A DNA stretch of 64,000 nucleotides from an uncultured Clostridia bacterium (GTDB lineage Bacteria > Bacillota > Clostridia > Oscillospirales > Acutalibacteraceae), in assembly GCA_947585745.1 (NCBI GenBank), contig CANPXF010000001.1, forward strand, positions 1 to 64,000, given 5' to 3'. A program made the position numbers and the translations under genes. This document shows positions 33,411-43,646 of this stretch, piece after piece. The stretch's first letter is position 1. The number at the start of each line of letters is the position of its first letter. The notes under the pieces were generated by a model. It was not told the origin of the DNA, did no database searches, and saw only the letters and a list, made by a program, of their open reading frames with translations.

Positions 33411-35027
33411 TCAGCTGTCGTCCTCTTCATTGTTTTCGGGCATTGTTTCGTAATCGGCGCTCTCGTATTTTACCGTTCCGTCTACAGACGTGCGGAAGGT
33501 TTCGGCATCAGGCGTTTTTACCGCGTTTTTAATGCTGTAATAGGAATCGCATATTGTTTCGGTTTTAATAATTTCTCCGTTCTTAAACAGCTCTCTGAAG
33601 GTTCTTGTGTGAAAGTCTTTTTCAGAAACGTTGTAGTTCTCCGAGTGAAGTCTTACATTATCGTAACTCGGGTCTTGATAGCCCCATATATTAACTCGTA
33701 ATGTTCTGTCAACAACACGACATTCAATAAACATTTGATAATCCGTTGTGTTCTGCATTCTCAAATCAAGGTTCGGATAGTCGATAGTCGCGTCTTCGCC
33801 CGCGTAAGCGTAGGCAGACGCCCAATAATGGTTGTGCCTTTCGATAATATCCATATTTGCGAACAGTCCCGCCTCAAAAATCAACGTGCTTGCCTGGCAA
33901 ATTCCTCCGCCTACTCCCTGCTCCAATTTTTTCTCTGAAATAACGGTAGCCTTTTTGTAGCCGTTTGATTCAAGATTTGAGTCGCCCGTACAATCGTTAA
34001 ACGACCATATACCGCCCGGCTCAATAATCGAACCGTTGCACGCCTTGAAAGCTACTCTCATATTTTCGGTTCCGTTTTGTGTATTTGTAGATACGGAGGT
34101 TGCGGTGGAAAGTCCTACAATATTATTTTGCAAATCATTTACGGTAATAGCGGGCTTAAGCTCCTCTCCATTTGCATCGAGTTTAATGTTCGTTTTATTT
34201 GAATTAAAGAACTTAATCAGCTTTTTATAGAGCTCACCGCGGTCAAGTCTGTAGCCGTAACTGCCGCTTTTATATTCAAATCTGTTTTCGGAAAACGGAT
34301 GAAATTTGCTGACCTTTGCGTTTTTAGGTTTAAGGTCGACATCCTTTGCAAAGCTCCTTACCTGCTTTTTAACCGACTCCTCTTTAACCTCATAGGAAAG
34401 ATTAAATTCGGGTTTTTGCGTACTCTCCTCGGTCTGAGAATCAGTTTCGCCTTTCGGCGGTTCATAAATTCCCTGTTCTTTAAGGCTGTAGATTTTCGCC
34501 TCTTCAAGCGGAGTGTCATAATCAAAGCTGTATTCAAAATCTTCCTTTGAATAGGTTTTATTAATCTTTCGCGCGGTTACGTCTATGTTGAAATTTTTAA
34601 CCGCGCTCATTGAATTTTCCTCAAGCTTTTTTCTCGCGTCCTTAACAGAAAGTCCGCTTATATCAATTCCCGCTACAAGAACGTCGTCGGAATATCGAAA
34701 CGGAAGACTTTTTTTGTACTCCCGATACATATTAAAGCCGACAACTCCCGAAATTAAAACCAGTCCGATAACGAGAACGGAAGTAATAATCGTGACAGTA
34801 ATTTTTTTACCCTTGCTCATAGGTTGTTTTTTTCTTTTCACAGAATTTGAGCCGTTTCGGGGAATGTTCTGCTCTCTCGAGCCCCTCGTTCGGCGGGGTT
34901 CGGCGTAACGCCCTTTTGACGTCTTAGAAGAACGCGCGCGACGGGGAGGCGCGTTTCTTGCGTCTTTACGCGTCCCTGAATTTGAAAACTCTTCAAAATT
35001 ATATTTTGAGCCGTAATAGTTTTCCAA
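33411..35027 (-). CDS. VanW-family cell-wall protein (YoaR-like)
   Basis: 538 residues. A basic, disordered cytoplasmic tail (1-75), one membrane segment (about 78-98), a PG_binding_4-like peptidoglycan-interaction region (about 115-320, with an internal Gln/Thr-rich insert), and a VanW domain (about 330-480) with GIWSFNDCTGD and GGGICQASTLIFEAGLFA. VanW-type proteins sit outside the membrane near the wall; their exact chemistry is unsettled. No vancomycin-resistance genes are nearby, so resistance should not be inferred. An acidic tail follows. Confidence 0.88.
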   Translation of the reverse strand: MENYYGSKYNFEEFSNSGTRKDARNAPPRRARSSKTSKGRYAEPRRTRGSREQNIPRNGSNSVKRKKQPMSKGKKITVTIITSVLVIGLVLISGVVGFNMYREYKKSLPFRYSDDVLVAGIDISGLSVKDARKKLEENSMSAVKNFNIDVTARKINKTYSKEDFEYSFDYDTPLEEAKIYSLKEQGIYEPPKGETDSQTEESTQKPEFNLSYEVKEESVKKQVRSFAKDVDLKPKNAKVSKFHPFSENRFEYKSGSYGYRLDRGELYKKLIKFFNSNKTNIKLDANGEELKPAITVNDLQNNIVGLSTATSVSTNTQNGTENMRVAFKACNGSIIEPGGIWSFNDCTGDSNLESNGYKKATVISEKKLEQGVGGGICQASTLIFEAGLFANMDIIERHNHYWASAYAYAGEDATIDYPNLDLRMQNTTDYQMFIECRVVDRTLRVNIWGYQDPSYDNVRLHSENYNVSEKDFHTRTFRELFKNGEIIKTETICDSYYSIKNAVKTPDAETFRTSVDGTVKYESADYETMPENNEEDDS

Positions 35028-35368
35028 ATTAAACCCTTCTCCTAAATGTGTTTAATACTGCGTTCTTAAAAACAGCAAAACGCAAATTCCAAGCGAATTT
35101 TCGTAAAAATCATTTTATTTAAAGCCTGAATTAAAAGGTTCTTCACCAATATATATGATATACCTTTTTTCTTAAAAAATAAAGCAAAATAACAGAATTT
35201 GTCTGAAAAAATCGAAATTTGTTAAACTTGCACTTAATCGTCTGTTATTAACTATAAATAATTAATAAAATCACTAATATAATTTAATGTATTGAATTTT
35301 TTTATATATTTGTATATAATTGTAATTGTATATGTAAAAGTATATTTGATGTAAAGCAGGGGTAAAAG
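35028..35368. promoter_or_regulatory. AT-rich divergent promoter region
   Basis: 341 bp between divergent genes, without a coding frame. For the + operon I see TTGAAT (35292-35297), a 17-bp spacer and TATAAT (35315-35320). The rest is AT-rich with no clear dyad or hairpin. Confidence 0.65.
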
Positions 35369-36469
35369 ATGAGGTTTTTGATTTTCTATGCGTCAACGGG
35401 CGGAGGACATAAACGCGCCGCTATGGCGCTGAGGGAATATATCGAGGCTGATTCTCCGGAAAACGTTGTCCGTATTGTTGACGGGATAGAATTGAGCGGA
35501 AAATTTTATAACAATTTTATATGCGGCGGTTACACAATCCTCGCCAAAAAAATGCCGAGATTTTACGGTAAAATTTACCGCAGTTCGGACCATAAATCCG
35601 CCCTAAACAACCTCTGCAACAATGTTAATAAATCTAAAGGCAAATATCTCCTGCCCGAAATCAACTCTTTTAAGCCCGACGTTATAATTTCCTGCCACGC
35701 GTTTATTTCAACAATGCTCGGAGATTTAAAGACTAAGGGCGAAATATCGGCGAAGATTATCGCGCTGGTAACCGATTTTGCCGCTCACTATACATATATA
35801 GCCGAGGGAATCGACCATTATGTCGTGAGCAGTAAAAAAATGGTGAACGATTTTAAGACAAAATACAATATTGACAGTAATCGCGTACACCCGCTCGGAA
35901 TCCCCGTTTTTCAAAAATTCGCGGTTAATACAGACAAAAACAAGCTACTGAATAAATTGGGACTTAAAGCCGACACAAAAACCGTAATGTTTATGGCGGG
36001 AAGCTTCGGTGTAAACGAGGTCTTAAAGGTCTACAAGGACATTGCAGAAAAGGCAAAGGGCTGTCAGTTTGTTGTAATTACGGGCAATAATAAGCGCCTT
36101 TACAATAAATTTAAGGCTAAAATCGGAGCGGATACCTCTCTTCTTATGTTCGTTGATAACGTCGAGGACTATATGCACTGCTCCGATATAATCATCACAA
36201 AGCCCGGAGGACTTACCGTAAGCGAAAGCCTGAGGTGCTGTCTTCCTATGGCGATATACAGCGCGTTTCCCGGTCAGGAGGCTGACAACGCCGAGTTTCT
36301 TACGGACATCGGGGTTGCCGTTATGCTGAAAAAAAATCCCGGCGAAACCATAAACGAGCTTATAAATAATCCCGAAAAGCTTAACGCGATGAGGGAAAGC
36401 TGTAAAAAACACCGTACGGGTAATTCCGCAAAGCTTATTTGTGAGCTTGCCTATTCATTAACGGAGTAA
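35369..36469 (+). CDS. MGDG synthase/UgtP-like glycosyltransferase
   Basis: 366 residues, GT28-type. N-terminal YASTGGGHKRAAMALREYI is the acceptor-side signature of monogalactosyldiacylglycerol synthases and UgtP. The C-terminal ITKPGGLTVSESLRC binds the UDP-sugar. The likely reaction is transfer of glucose or galactose to diacylglycerol, making membrane glycolipids and possibly an anchor for surface polymers. First of three closely spaced + genes (8-nt gap to the serpin). CAGGGG precedes the ATG. Confidence 0.88.
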   Translation: MRFLIFYASTGGGHKRAAMALREYIEADSPENVVRIVDGIELSGKFYNNFICGGYTILAKKMPRFYGKIYRSSDHKSALNNLCNNVNKSKGKYLLPEINSFKPDVIISCHAFISTMLGDLKTKGEISAKIIALVTDFAAHYTYIAEGIDHYVVSSKKMVNDFKTKYNIDSNRVHPLGIPVFQKFAVNTDKNKLLNKLGLKADTKTVMFMAGSFGVNEVLKVYKDIAEKAKGCQFVVITGNNKRLYNKFKAKIGADTSLLMFVDNVEDYMHCSDIIITKPGGLTVSESLRCCLPMAIYSAFPGQEADNAEFLTDIGVAVMLKKNPGETINELINNPEKLNAMRESCKKHRTGNSAKLICELAYSLTE

Positions 36470-36476
36470 GGTTCAA

Positions 36477-37715
36477 ATGAAAAGAATATTATCGTTATTT
36501 TTAGTATTTACAATCGTTATAACGCTTTTGTGTTCCTGTTCGGGCAATACGCCTGGAGAGGATTTATCGGCAAAAGCAAACGCAGACGAAAATCTGACAT
36601 ACAATTTTCAAAGCGGGAAAACCTCAACTCCAAGCTCTTATCCCAACTACAAAAACTGCGCTTTAAGCTTTGCGTTTAATATGCTCAATTCCTTTTATAA
36701 CAGCAAGGAAAACACGGTATTCTCTCCGTCGGCGCTTTTCTGCCAGCTTTCGCTCCTGCAAAACGCCGCTTCCTCGCAGACGCAGAAAAAAATTAAGCTT
36801 TTAACGGGCAAAAATATTTCTCTCGACGACCTAAACGCCTGCAACGGATATTTTTTCAGCAGGCTGGAAAATTTAAGCAGGTTTGAAAAAAATAGATATA
36901 TCGACATTAACGGCGATTTCTTTTTTAATGAGGGTACTCCTGTAAGCCAAAACTTTCTCCTAAAAAACGCTGATTTTTACAATCAGGGGATTTTTAGATT
37001 AGACTTTTCTTCCGGGGATTTTACCGAAAGGGTTAACTCGTATATTTCGGATAAAACCGAAAACAAAGCGGGTTTTTCACAAATGCCCGATAAAAAAAGC
37101 GAATTGTTGCTGTTAAACAGCGCGTTTATCAAGGACAGCTGGCTCGACGGCTACAAAAAGGAAGATATTTCAAACGGCGATTTTGCTGGCGTAAACGGCA
37201 AAACTCAGGCAGAGTTTATGAAAAGCTGTGAGTATTATATTGAGGACAAGGACTGCACGGGATTTGTAAAGGATTTCAAATACACTCCCGCAAAATTTGT
37301 GGCTCTGCTCCCCAGGGAAAACAATATCAATAAATTCATCAAAGGCTTAAACAGCGACAATTACTACGAGCTTATGGACTCAGTCAACGTGTTCAAAACC
37401 TGCGACGCGTATCTTCCGAAATTTTCGTCAAAAAATACCTTGAGTATAAAGGACAACCCTAAGCTTAATTTCCTGACAAAGCAAGGCAATTATTCGGGAC
37501 TCTCCTACAATAAAACCGCAGAGATTTCCGATATTACTCAAAGCTTTGATTTCAAAATAGATGAGGCGGGCATAAGCGCAAATAAAGTTATCTCATCAAA
37601 TTCGACAAAAAAGCAGGCGGACAAAAAGGTACAATTAAACCGTCCTTTCGTGTTTATGATAGTTGACAACGAAGGATATATACCGATTTATATGGGAGTT
37701 ATTTCCGTTATTTAA
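36477..37715 (+). CDS. Serpin-family lipoprotein
   Basis: 412 residues. Signal peptide with lipobox LLCSC near residue 20, so lipid-anchored outside. The serpin fold shows in NTVFSPSALFCQLSLLQNAA (helix B region) and in the C-terminal NRPFVFMIVDNEG followed by IYMGVISVI. The hinge before the reactive loop reads DEAGISANKVISSN, where inhibitory serpins have E-x-G-[TS]-x-A-A-A-T. P14 is Ile and the small-residue run is broken, which argues against normal loop insertion. It may be a non-inhibitory surface serpin or a weak inhibitor. It sits 7 nt after the glycosyltransferase and 8 nt before the flippase-like gene. Confidence 0.82.
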   Translation: MKRILSLFLVFTIVITLLCSCSGNTPGEDLSAKANADENLTYNFQSGKTSTPSSYPNYKNCALSFAFNMLNSFYNSKENTVFSPSALFCQLSLLQNAASSQTQKKIKLLTGKNISLDDLNACNGYFFSRLENLSRFEKNRYIDINGDFFFNEGTPVSQNFLLKNADFYNQGIFRLDFSSGDFTERVNSYISDKTENKAGFSQMPDKKSELLLLNSAFIKDSWLDGYKKEDISNGDFAGVNGKTQAEFMKSCEYYIEDKDCTGFVKDFKYTPAKFVALLPRENNINKFIKGLNSDNYYELMDSVNVFKTCDAYLPKFSSKNTLSIKDNPKLNFLTKQGNYSGLSYNKTAEISDITQSFDFKIDEAGISANKVISSNSTKKQADKKVQLNRPFVFMIVDNEGYIPIYMGVISVI

Positions 37716-37723
37716 GAGGCACT

Positions 37724-38782
37724 ATGAAGAATTCAATTTTTAAACCAAAGTATATTTTTAACGCGCTCGTCATCGGACTTTGCGCGGGAATTGTTCTGTA
37801 CTTTTTCTTTAGCAAGGACGGACTTAACGACCTTATTCATTCAAACACGCAAGTAATATGGTATTGGATAGCGGCGGCTGTTGCGTCACAGCTTGCTTAT
37901 ATGCTGATTGAGGCAATTGTCATCTATATTTTCATAAGAGACGATTATAAAAAATTTCGATTCACAGACTCCGTCAAGGTCGCTTTTATGGGGCTTTTTT
38001 GGAGCGCGATAACCCCTTCGTCAACAGGCGGTCAGCCGATGCAGGTCTACCTTCTCCATTCGATGAAAATAAGCATAGGCTACGGTACCTCGCGCCTTAT
38101 GCAGAAATTTATGGTATATCAGGTTGTGCTTACCTTGATAAGCATAATCTCCGTTTTAACAAACATACCGTTCATTCTCTCCAGCCGTAATCTTTCAATT
38201 ATCCTTCTGCTTTTGGCGTTTGGATTTATTTCACAGCTTGCGGTTACGGGAATGGTTCTTCTCTTCAGCTTTTCCCCTAAGCTTTCGAGAAAGCTGATAA
38301 TGTTTTTCGCTAAAATCCTTAATAAAATAAAGATTATAAAAAACGTTGACGAAAAAATTGAAGGTATTGATAAACAGCTCAATACCTTCCATACAAGCAA
38401 CAAGGACATTTACAAAAAGCCAAAGCTTTTAATAAGCGCGTTTATACTGACATTTCTTCAGTTTATCGCTATGTTCCTTGTTCCTTATTTTATTTTTCGT
38501 TCGTTCGGATTTGACTTTGCCTCTCCCGTACAGCTTATTTCCTGCCAGGCGTTTGTAAACCTTATGAGCGGAATGATACCCATTCCGGGCGCCTCAGGCG
38601 CGGCGGAGCTGGGATTTACCGCGTTTTTCAGCACATTCTTTATAAACGGAACCCTAAAAAGCGCGGCGCTTATTTGGCGCGTAATTAACTATTACGGTGT
38701 AATCGCGCTGACAGGACCGTTTGCCTATATGACAAAGGATAAGACCGAAGAGGCTAAAAAAGAGGATTCACCCGAAAATTAA
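37724..38782 (+). CDS. YbhN/MprF-flippase-like membrane protein (UPF0104)
   Basis: 352 residues, about eight membrane segments. TPSSTGGQPMQVYLL near residue 95 and IPIPGASGAAELGF near 285 are the two signature loops of the lysylphosphatidylglycerol synthase transmembrane (flippase-like) family. Such proteins are thought to move lipids or lipid-linked sugars across the membrane; with the glycolipid synthase in the same operon, a glycolipid is a reasonable candidate. This is inference from context. Confidence 0.87.
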   Translation: MKNSIFKPKYIFNALVIGLCAGIVLYFFFSKDGLNDLIHSNTQVIWYWIAAAVASQLAYMLIEAIVIYIFIRDDYKKFRFTDSVKVAFMGLFWSAITPSSTGGQPMQVYLLHSMKISIGYGTSRLMQKFMVYQVVLTLISIISVLTNIPFILSSRNLSIILLLLAFGFISQLAVTGMVLLFSFSPKLSRKLIMFFAKILNKIKIIKNVDEKIEGIDKQLNTFHTSNKDIYKKPKLLISAFILTFLQFIAMFLVPYFIFRSFGFDFASPVQLISCQAFVNLMSGMIPIPGASGAAELGFTAFFSTFFINGTLKSAALIWRVINYYGVIALTGPFAYMTKDKTEEAKKEDSPEN

Positions 38783-38794
38783 TACTCGTTTTCA

Positions 38795-41110
38795 TTAATT
38801 ATCAATAACCTTTACAGCTACCGCCGTAATGTCGTCGTCGTGACCGTCATTACGGCGTTTTATTGCCTCGTTTACCACAGCCTTCGCGAGGTCTGCGCAG
38901 GTATCGCTTTCCTTGAAATTACGGATTATATCCTCAAGCCATTTTTCGTCTTTAAGCGTTGCGCCGTCAGATACCATAACAATAACATCTCCTCCCGAAA
39001 GCTTAACGCTGTCCTTAGCGAATTTAACGTCACCCAAAATACCTACAGGCAGTGACTTGGCGTTTTTCTTCAGCAGTCTGCCGTTTTTCTTAATATAAGT
39101 AAACGGAGCGCCCGCCTTGTTTAAAACCGCTTTCCCGCTGAATAAATCGAGCTTTACCAAATCAACCGTCGACAGGCTCTCGTCCTCGCTCTTGACCATA
39201 AGAGCGGAATTTACAACCTGAAGCGCGCAGTTTTCACTAAGTCCGGCTTTAAGCAGTTTTGTTAAAATTGAAACGGTCATATTGCTGTCGACCGCGGCTC
39301 TTCCGCCTGTTCCCATTCCGTCGCTTATAAGCGCGATAAACTGACCGAATCCGTTTGAAAAACAGTTCACGCAGTCCCCGCAGAGCTTACCTCCGCCGAA
39401 AACGTGCTGATATACTCCAACCTCAACGTCAAATACGGGAACCTCGTTTAATACAATTCTTCGTCGGTTTCCTATTTCGGTTGTCAAGGGAGTGTCAAAA
39501 CAACGACCGCAGATTGAAGAAATATCCTTTGCAATTTTAGTCTTTTTAATCGGTACTTTCCCTGCCGCAAGCTCAATTTCGACCGACATTCTGCCGTTTG
39601 TATCGACCATACAACCGCATTCCATAGGTACATATCCCTGTCTGTGCAGATACTCGATAACCCTCGACGCAGAGTCAGTATCATAGCTTTTGTAACCCGC
39701 GATTTCGTCAGCCATATCCCCCAAAATATCCGAAAGTCCCGAAAACTGCCCCGCAACCATTGAGCGGATTTGCGAAACCCTCGCGGACGCCTCAATTCCG
39801 CCGAGATAATCGCGGTAGCCTCTGTTTATTCCGTCGGCAATTTCAATCTGGCGACAGCATTTTTTTGAAAAAAGATTTTCAACATCATTTTCCGTCACAA
39901 AGCCCTGAGTTTTTAACGGGGCGGACAGCCTCCTGAAATCGTCCTCGGTAGATTTTCTGTGTCTTTCCCAGCAGTAAACCTTCATACCGCAGTTTTCACA
40001 AACGTCATCTATTGCGCTCTCGTACACGGAATCAACACTCAAGGAGTAGAGCTTTTTGAGATGACGGCTTACTCCGTTGACGCACCCGCTGACGTTATTG
40101 AGAGCGGTCGAGGCAAAATCAAGGCGCATAACGATTGAATTTCTAAGGGATTTTTCACCCCGCGCGCTTTCTCTCGGCAGAAAAATCGGCGTGATATAAC
40201 GCTCAATATCCTTCGGCAAAATCATAAACACCGCCGACGCCAATATTGTTTCAACGAACAACGGCAGAACAAGCGAGCTGTCGCCCGCGGAAAGGAGCAT
40301 AACCGCGTTGCAAATCACAAATCCGAGCGCAACTCCCGCCTTTCCGAACGGGGCAAAAAGCCCTCCGATTAATCCGCCGAAGCTGTACCCCGCGCATATA
40401 AAGGCAAAATTTGCCGAGCTCATTCCGAAGATTGAACCTGTCGACGCGCCCGCAATCGCTCCGCCTGCGACCGAACCGTACCGCGCGCACAAAAGTATAA
40501 TTAAAACAGCTAAAATTCGTCCGACCGATACTCCGTCAAACGCTATACTTCCAAGCGATAAAACCGCCACGCAACCGCTCATCACAAGACACGAAAGCTC
40601 CGACTGGGAGAATGTCGCCGGTCTTCGCTTGGAGGTTATGAGATACATCGCGCGGTTAAAAAAGTAGGCTATCGCCCCCGCGACAAGCGCCTCAACCGTC
40701 ACTCGTGAAAAATCGGTCAGCGTACTGGAGCTTACAAACATCAGCACTATTCCCGACGCGAAAATCGGCAAAAACGCAACAACCGGAGCATAAAGCGCTG
40801 TTTTTGAAATCAGCCTGTAATCCTCAATCAGCCAGCGTATCAGCGCGACGGCAACCGTCACCGCAATATATCTGAAACAGTTTTCAGGCATAAGGATAAC
40901 ATAACCGAGCGCCGCCCCGACGGCAGAACTGAAAATCTTTTTCCTCGGCACGGAAGCTATGTAGCTTGCGCCGAACGGAGCGAGCGCTCCGAAAATTTTT
41001 CCTCTGCAAATTACAATCCCGAGCAAAAAATAAACCACGCTTTCCACAATCCCCCACAAAGCGCGCTCATCTTCATTTTTCGCTTTAACAACAGTTCTTT
41101 CGACTTCCAT
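38795..41110 (-). CDS. spoIIE: Stage II sporulation protein E
   Basis: 771 residues. About ten membrane segments in the first ~300, a central FtsZ-interacting region with a cysteine pair cluster (CENCGMKVYCW near 375), and a C-terminal PP2C phosphatase with ALISDGMGTGGRAA and GHDDDITAVAVKV, both metal-binding. SpoIIE dephosphorylates SpoIIAA at the asymmetric septum, which activates sigma-F. Start at MEVERTVV (41110) behind AAGGAAG; the 21-codon upstream extension has no SD. Confidence 0.95.
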   Translation of the reverse strand: MEVERTVVKAKNEDERALWGIVESVVYFLLGIVICRGKIFGALAPFGASYIASVPRKKIFSSAVGAALGYVILMPENCFRYIAVTVAVALIRWLIEDYRLISKTALYAPVVAFLPIFASGIVLMFVSSSTLTDFSRVTVEALVAGAIAYFFNRAMYLITSKRRPATFSQSELSCLVMSGCVAVLSLGSIAFDGVSVGRILAVLIILLCARYGSVAGGAIAGASTGSIFGMSSANFAFICAGYSFGGLIGGLFAPFGKAGVALGFVICNAVMLLSAGDSSLVLPLFVETILASAVFMILPKDIERYITPIFLPRESARGEKSLRNSIVMRLDFASTALNNVSGCVNGVSRHLKKLYSLSVDSVYESAIDDVCENCGMKVYCWERHRKSTEDDFRRLSAPLKTQGFVTENDVENLFSKKCCRQIEIADGINRGYRDYLGGIEASARVSQIRSMVAGQFSGLSDILGDMADEIAGYKSYDTDSASRVIEYLHRQGYVPMECGCMVDTNGRMSVEIELAAGKVPIKKTKIAKDISSICGRCFDTPLTTEIGNRRRIVLNEVPVFDVEVGVYQHVFGGGKLCGDCVNCFSNGFGQFIALISDGMGTGGRAAVDSNMTVSILTKLLKAGLSENCALQVVNSALMVKSEDESLSTVDLVKLDLFSGKAVLNKAGAPFTYIKKNGRLLKKNAKSLPVGILGDVKFAKDSVKLSGGDVIVMVSDGATLKDEKWLEDIIRNFKESDTCADLAKAVVNEAIKRRNDGHDDDITAVAVKVIDN

Positions 41111-41204
41111 TTTTAAGACTTCCTTTTGATTAGTACAATCATTATAGTTAAGCCTCTCAAAAACATTTGTCACTTTTTGAACTTTTTAAAATTTTTCCTC
41201 TATT

Positions 41205-41676
41205 TTTAGTTTTTCCACATCAGTCCGTGCATTCCCTCTCGGAAATTCATCTCCCCCATACAACTATGCCATTGTCTTGTTTTGGATAGAAAGGACAGGT
41301 TCTGCTGTAGACTGTTTGAAAAAAACATAAGTAAAATTTTTAATATTTATATATAAATTTTCTCCCTATCTAACTTTAGATAGGGAGATAAATTTTTCTG
41401 TTACTATAGATTTTTTTACAAGCTTTTCCTATCTATCTTTTTTGAATAGGAAATAAAAGGTTACCTCTAACTCTAATTCTTAATTCTTAATTTTTTACAT
41501 CTCCGCGTCAGACATTGCAGTCCCTCTCTGACAATTCATCTCCCCCATACAACTGTGCCATTGTCTTGTTTTGGATAGAAAGGACAGGTTCTGCGGTAGA
41601 CTTTCTATTAAAGAAAATGTGTGATAGAGATGAAACGTATGGGGGATATAATTCATAGAATGGATACAAATTCTGA
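41205..41676. repeat. Copies of dispersed intergenic repeat
   Basis: About 470 bp without a gene, between spoIIE and the alkyltransferase gene. Two minus-strand cores (41215-41312 and 41497-41612) flank the CTCCCTATCTA / TAGATAGGGAG hairpin (about 41361-41386) and a leader element with AATAGGAAATAAAAGGTTACC. A third, decayed + strand piece (about 41600-41680) includes GTATGGGGGATATAATTCAT. Confidence 0.85.
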
Positions 41677-41985
41677 CTAAAAATTATAAAATAAATATTT
41701 TTTAAGGTCAACTTTAAAATTTATTACTTCCACTCCCTCCTGCTCCAAAAGCTTTCGCTGTAAAAAAGGTCCGCCGAAGCCGAAATTTTTCGCCATTTCG
41801 CCTTTTGAATTTACAACCCTGTGGCAAGGGACAATTCCCTCGAACGGATTTTTATGGAGCGCGTTTCCGACCGCCCTTGCAAAGCCTTTATTACCGAGAG
41901 CTTTCGCAATATCTCCATAGGTTGAAACCTTCCCTTTTGGAATTTTTTTAGTCATCTCATAAACTCTGATTTCAAATTCTGTCAT
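41677..41985 (-). CDS. DNA alkyltransferase C-terminal domain protein (MGMT family)
   Basis: 102 residues, only the active-site domain of O6-alkylguanine-DNA alkyltransferase. The acceptor Cys is present in IVPCHRVVNSKG, and the helix-turn-helix with an Arg finger is in GFARAVGNALHKNP. True alkyltransferase-like (ATL) proteins lack the Cys, so this one could transfer the alkyl group itself, or act as a lesion sensor. Short stand-alone members with Cys are common in Firmicutes. Confidence 0.88.
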   Translation of the reverse strand: MTEFEIRVYEMTKKIPKGKVSTYGDIAKALGNKGFARAVGNALHKNPFEGIVPCHRVVNSKGEMAKNFGFGGPFLQRKLLEQEGVEVINFKVDLKKYLFYNF

Positions 41986-42011
41986 AACAATCTCAAATTA
42001 TAGCGTAATTA

Positions 42012-43646
42012 TTATTTTATCTTCAAAACCGCCGTCGAATACGGCGGAAGCTTCAACTCACTTCCGCTAAGCGATATATGCTCGTTGCGCTCGGTTTTAT
42101 TTTCGTTCATACCGTTTGAAGCGACTAAATCTCCGCGGAGCTTCGGCGTACCCTTTATGTTTTTAAGGTCTGCCGTCTTCTGCTCAACGTCGCTTAGGTT
42201 ATGGATTATATAAACAGTATTTTTCTTGTAGCTTACACTGTACGCGCAGATACTCTTATCACTCGACAAATTTTCCTCTTTTATCTCCCCGCGGGCAATT
42301 TCGGGATTTTGATTTTTAATTTTAATTATCCGCTTATAGTAGTTTAACAGGGAGTTTTCGTCATTCTGCTGTTGTTTTACTCCGCCGTACAGGGCCTGAC
42401 TTTTATCCGCTTTTACAACATTGTTTACGGTAATATCGGGCAGATTTTTGCTGTCCCATATCATCGGACCGCGCTTATATTCATCGCCGTCAAGCGTTGC
42501 GTCCTGCGCTAATCCTATCTCCTCGCCGTAGTAAATAAACGGACTTCCCGGCATCAGCATATAGAGAGCCGCCGCCATTTTTGTACCGTTCAATCCTACC
42601 CCTTTGTTGTAGTTAGCGCTCCGTTTTTGGTCGTGATTTGACAGGAAGAACGCGTTAATTCTGTCCTTGTTTTCCCTTTTGCTGTTGTCCTCGTATTTTT
42701 TAACCGACGATACAAGACCTTCGCCGTTATGCGTTCTGACAGCATTTACAAATGCTCCTGTCGAATCCGCAAAGCCGAACGCGAAAAAGCTGTCTATCCC
42801 CGACTTATACATATCGTAAATTTCGGAATTAACCGTCCAGTTTTCGCCAACCATATAAACGTCGGGTTTTATCTTTTTGCACTCGTTGTAATACCATTTA
42901 AGAAACTTTTCGCCGTCGCCCCGCTTTGAGGTGTAGTATTTTGTGGCGTCAAGACGGAAACCGTCTACATTATGATTGTCAAGCCAGAATTTCGATACCC
43001 TTTTAAAATATTTTCTCGTACAGTCGGCGTACAAATCCCATTCGGGCATATATTCGGAAAAATTTGACTCGTAGTAATTTCCCTTTCCTATTTCTGTATA
43101 GCCCTCTCCGGGAGCGCTGTCAAAATGGTAAATTTCAAAATATCTCGCGTCGCCGTTAAAGTTGCCCTCTAAAACCTGTTTGCACGCGTTTTCAAAAAGA
43201 GGATTGAATTTTGAACAATGATTTAATACCATATCAATTATAATTTTAATATTACGCTTGTGACATTCTTTAACCAATCTGTCGAAATCTTCAAGTGTGC
43301 CGAAGCTTTCGTCAATATCAAAATAATCCTCAACGTCATATTTATGGTAGGAATGAGACGGCATAACGGGAGTAAGCCAAATTCCGTCAATTCCGAGGTC
43401 CGAATCCGTTTTCGGGTCGCCGTCGTTTAAGTAATCCAGCTTTTCGATTATACCGTTAATGTCGCCGATACCGTCACCGTTGCTGTCGTTAAACGAACCC
43501 ACAAAAATCTCGTAATAGTTGCGGTATTTGTCATTTGACTTTTCAACCTTAATGCTGTCGGTCGGGTCTTTATATTCAGGCGAGCAGGCGCAAAGCGCCG
43601 CCGCAATTATAGTCATAGTTAAAATAATAGAAACAAATTTTTTCAT
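42012..43646 (-). CDS. GH13 alpha-amylase-family lipoprotein
   Basis: 544 residues. Lipobox LCAC near residue 20 (surface lipoprotein). GH13 barrel motifs: DMVLNHCS (region I), GFRLDATKYY with the nucleophile Asp (II), VGENW with the acid Glu (III) and FLSNHDQKR with the stabilising Asp (IV). The early DSNGDGIGDINGIIEKLDYL is a calcium/fold signature of oligosaccharide-cleaving members. Probably releases maltooligosaccharides at the cell surface. The MalEFG-type importer genes lie just upstream on the same strand. Confidence 0.93.
   Translation of the reverse strand: MKKFVSIILTMTIIAAALCACSPEYKDPTDSIKVEKSNDKYRNYYEIFVGSFNDSNGDGIGDINGIIEKLDYLNDGDPKTDSDLGIDGIWLTPVMPSHSYHKYDVEDYFDIDESFGTLEDFDRLVKECHKRNIKIIIDMVLNHCSKFNPLFENACKQVLEGNFNGDARYFEIYHFDSAPGEGYTEIGKGNYYESNFSEYMPEWDLYADCTRKYFKRVSKFWLDNHNVDGFRLDATKYYTSKRGDGEKFLKWYYNECKKIKPDVYMVGENWTVNSEIYDMYKSGIDSFFAFGFADSTGAFVNAVRTHNGEGLVSSVKKYEDNSKRENKDRINAFFLSNHDQKRSANYNKGVGLNGTKMAAALYMLMPGSPFIYYGEEIGLAQDATLDGDEYKRGPMIWDSKNLPDITVNNVVKADKSQALYGGVKQQQNDENSLLNYYKRIIKIKNQNPEIARGEIKEENLSSDKSICAYSVSYKKNTVYIIHNLSDVEQKTADLKNIKGTPKLRGDLVASNGMNENKTERNEHISLSGSELKLPPYSTAVLKIK

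Noticed and set aside
33411-35027. Vancomycin resistance from the VanW domain
   Set aside because: VanW-type proteins are widespread in Clostridia; no vanH/A/X or two-component genes nearby.
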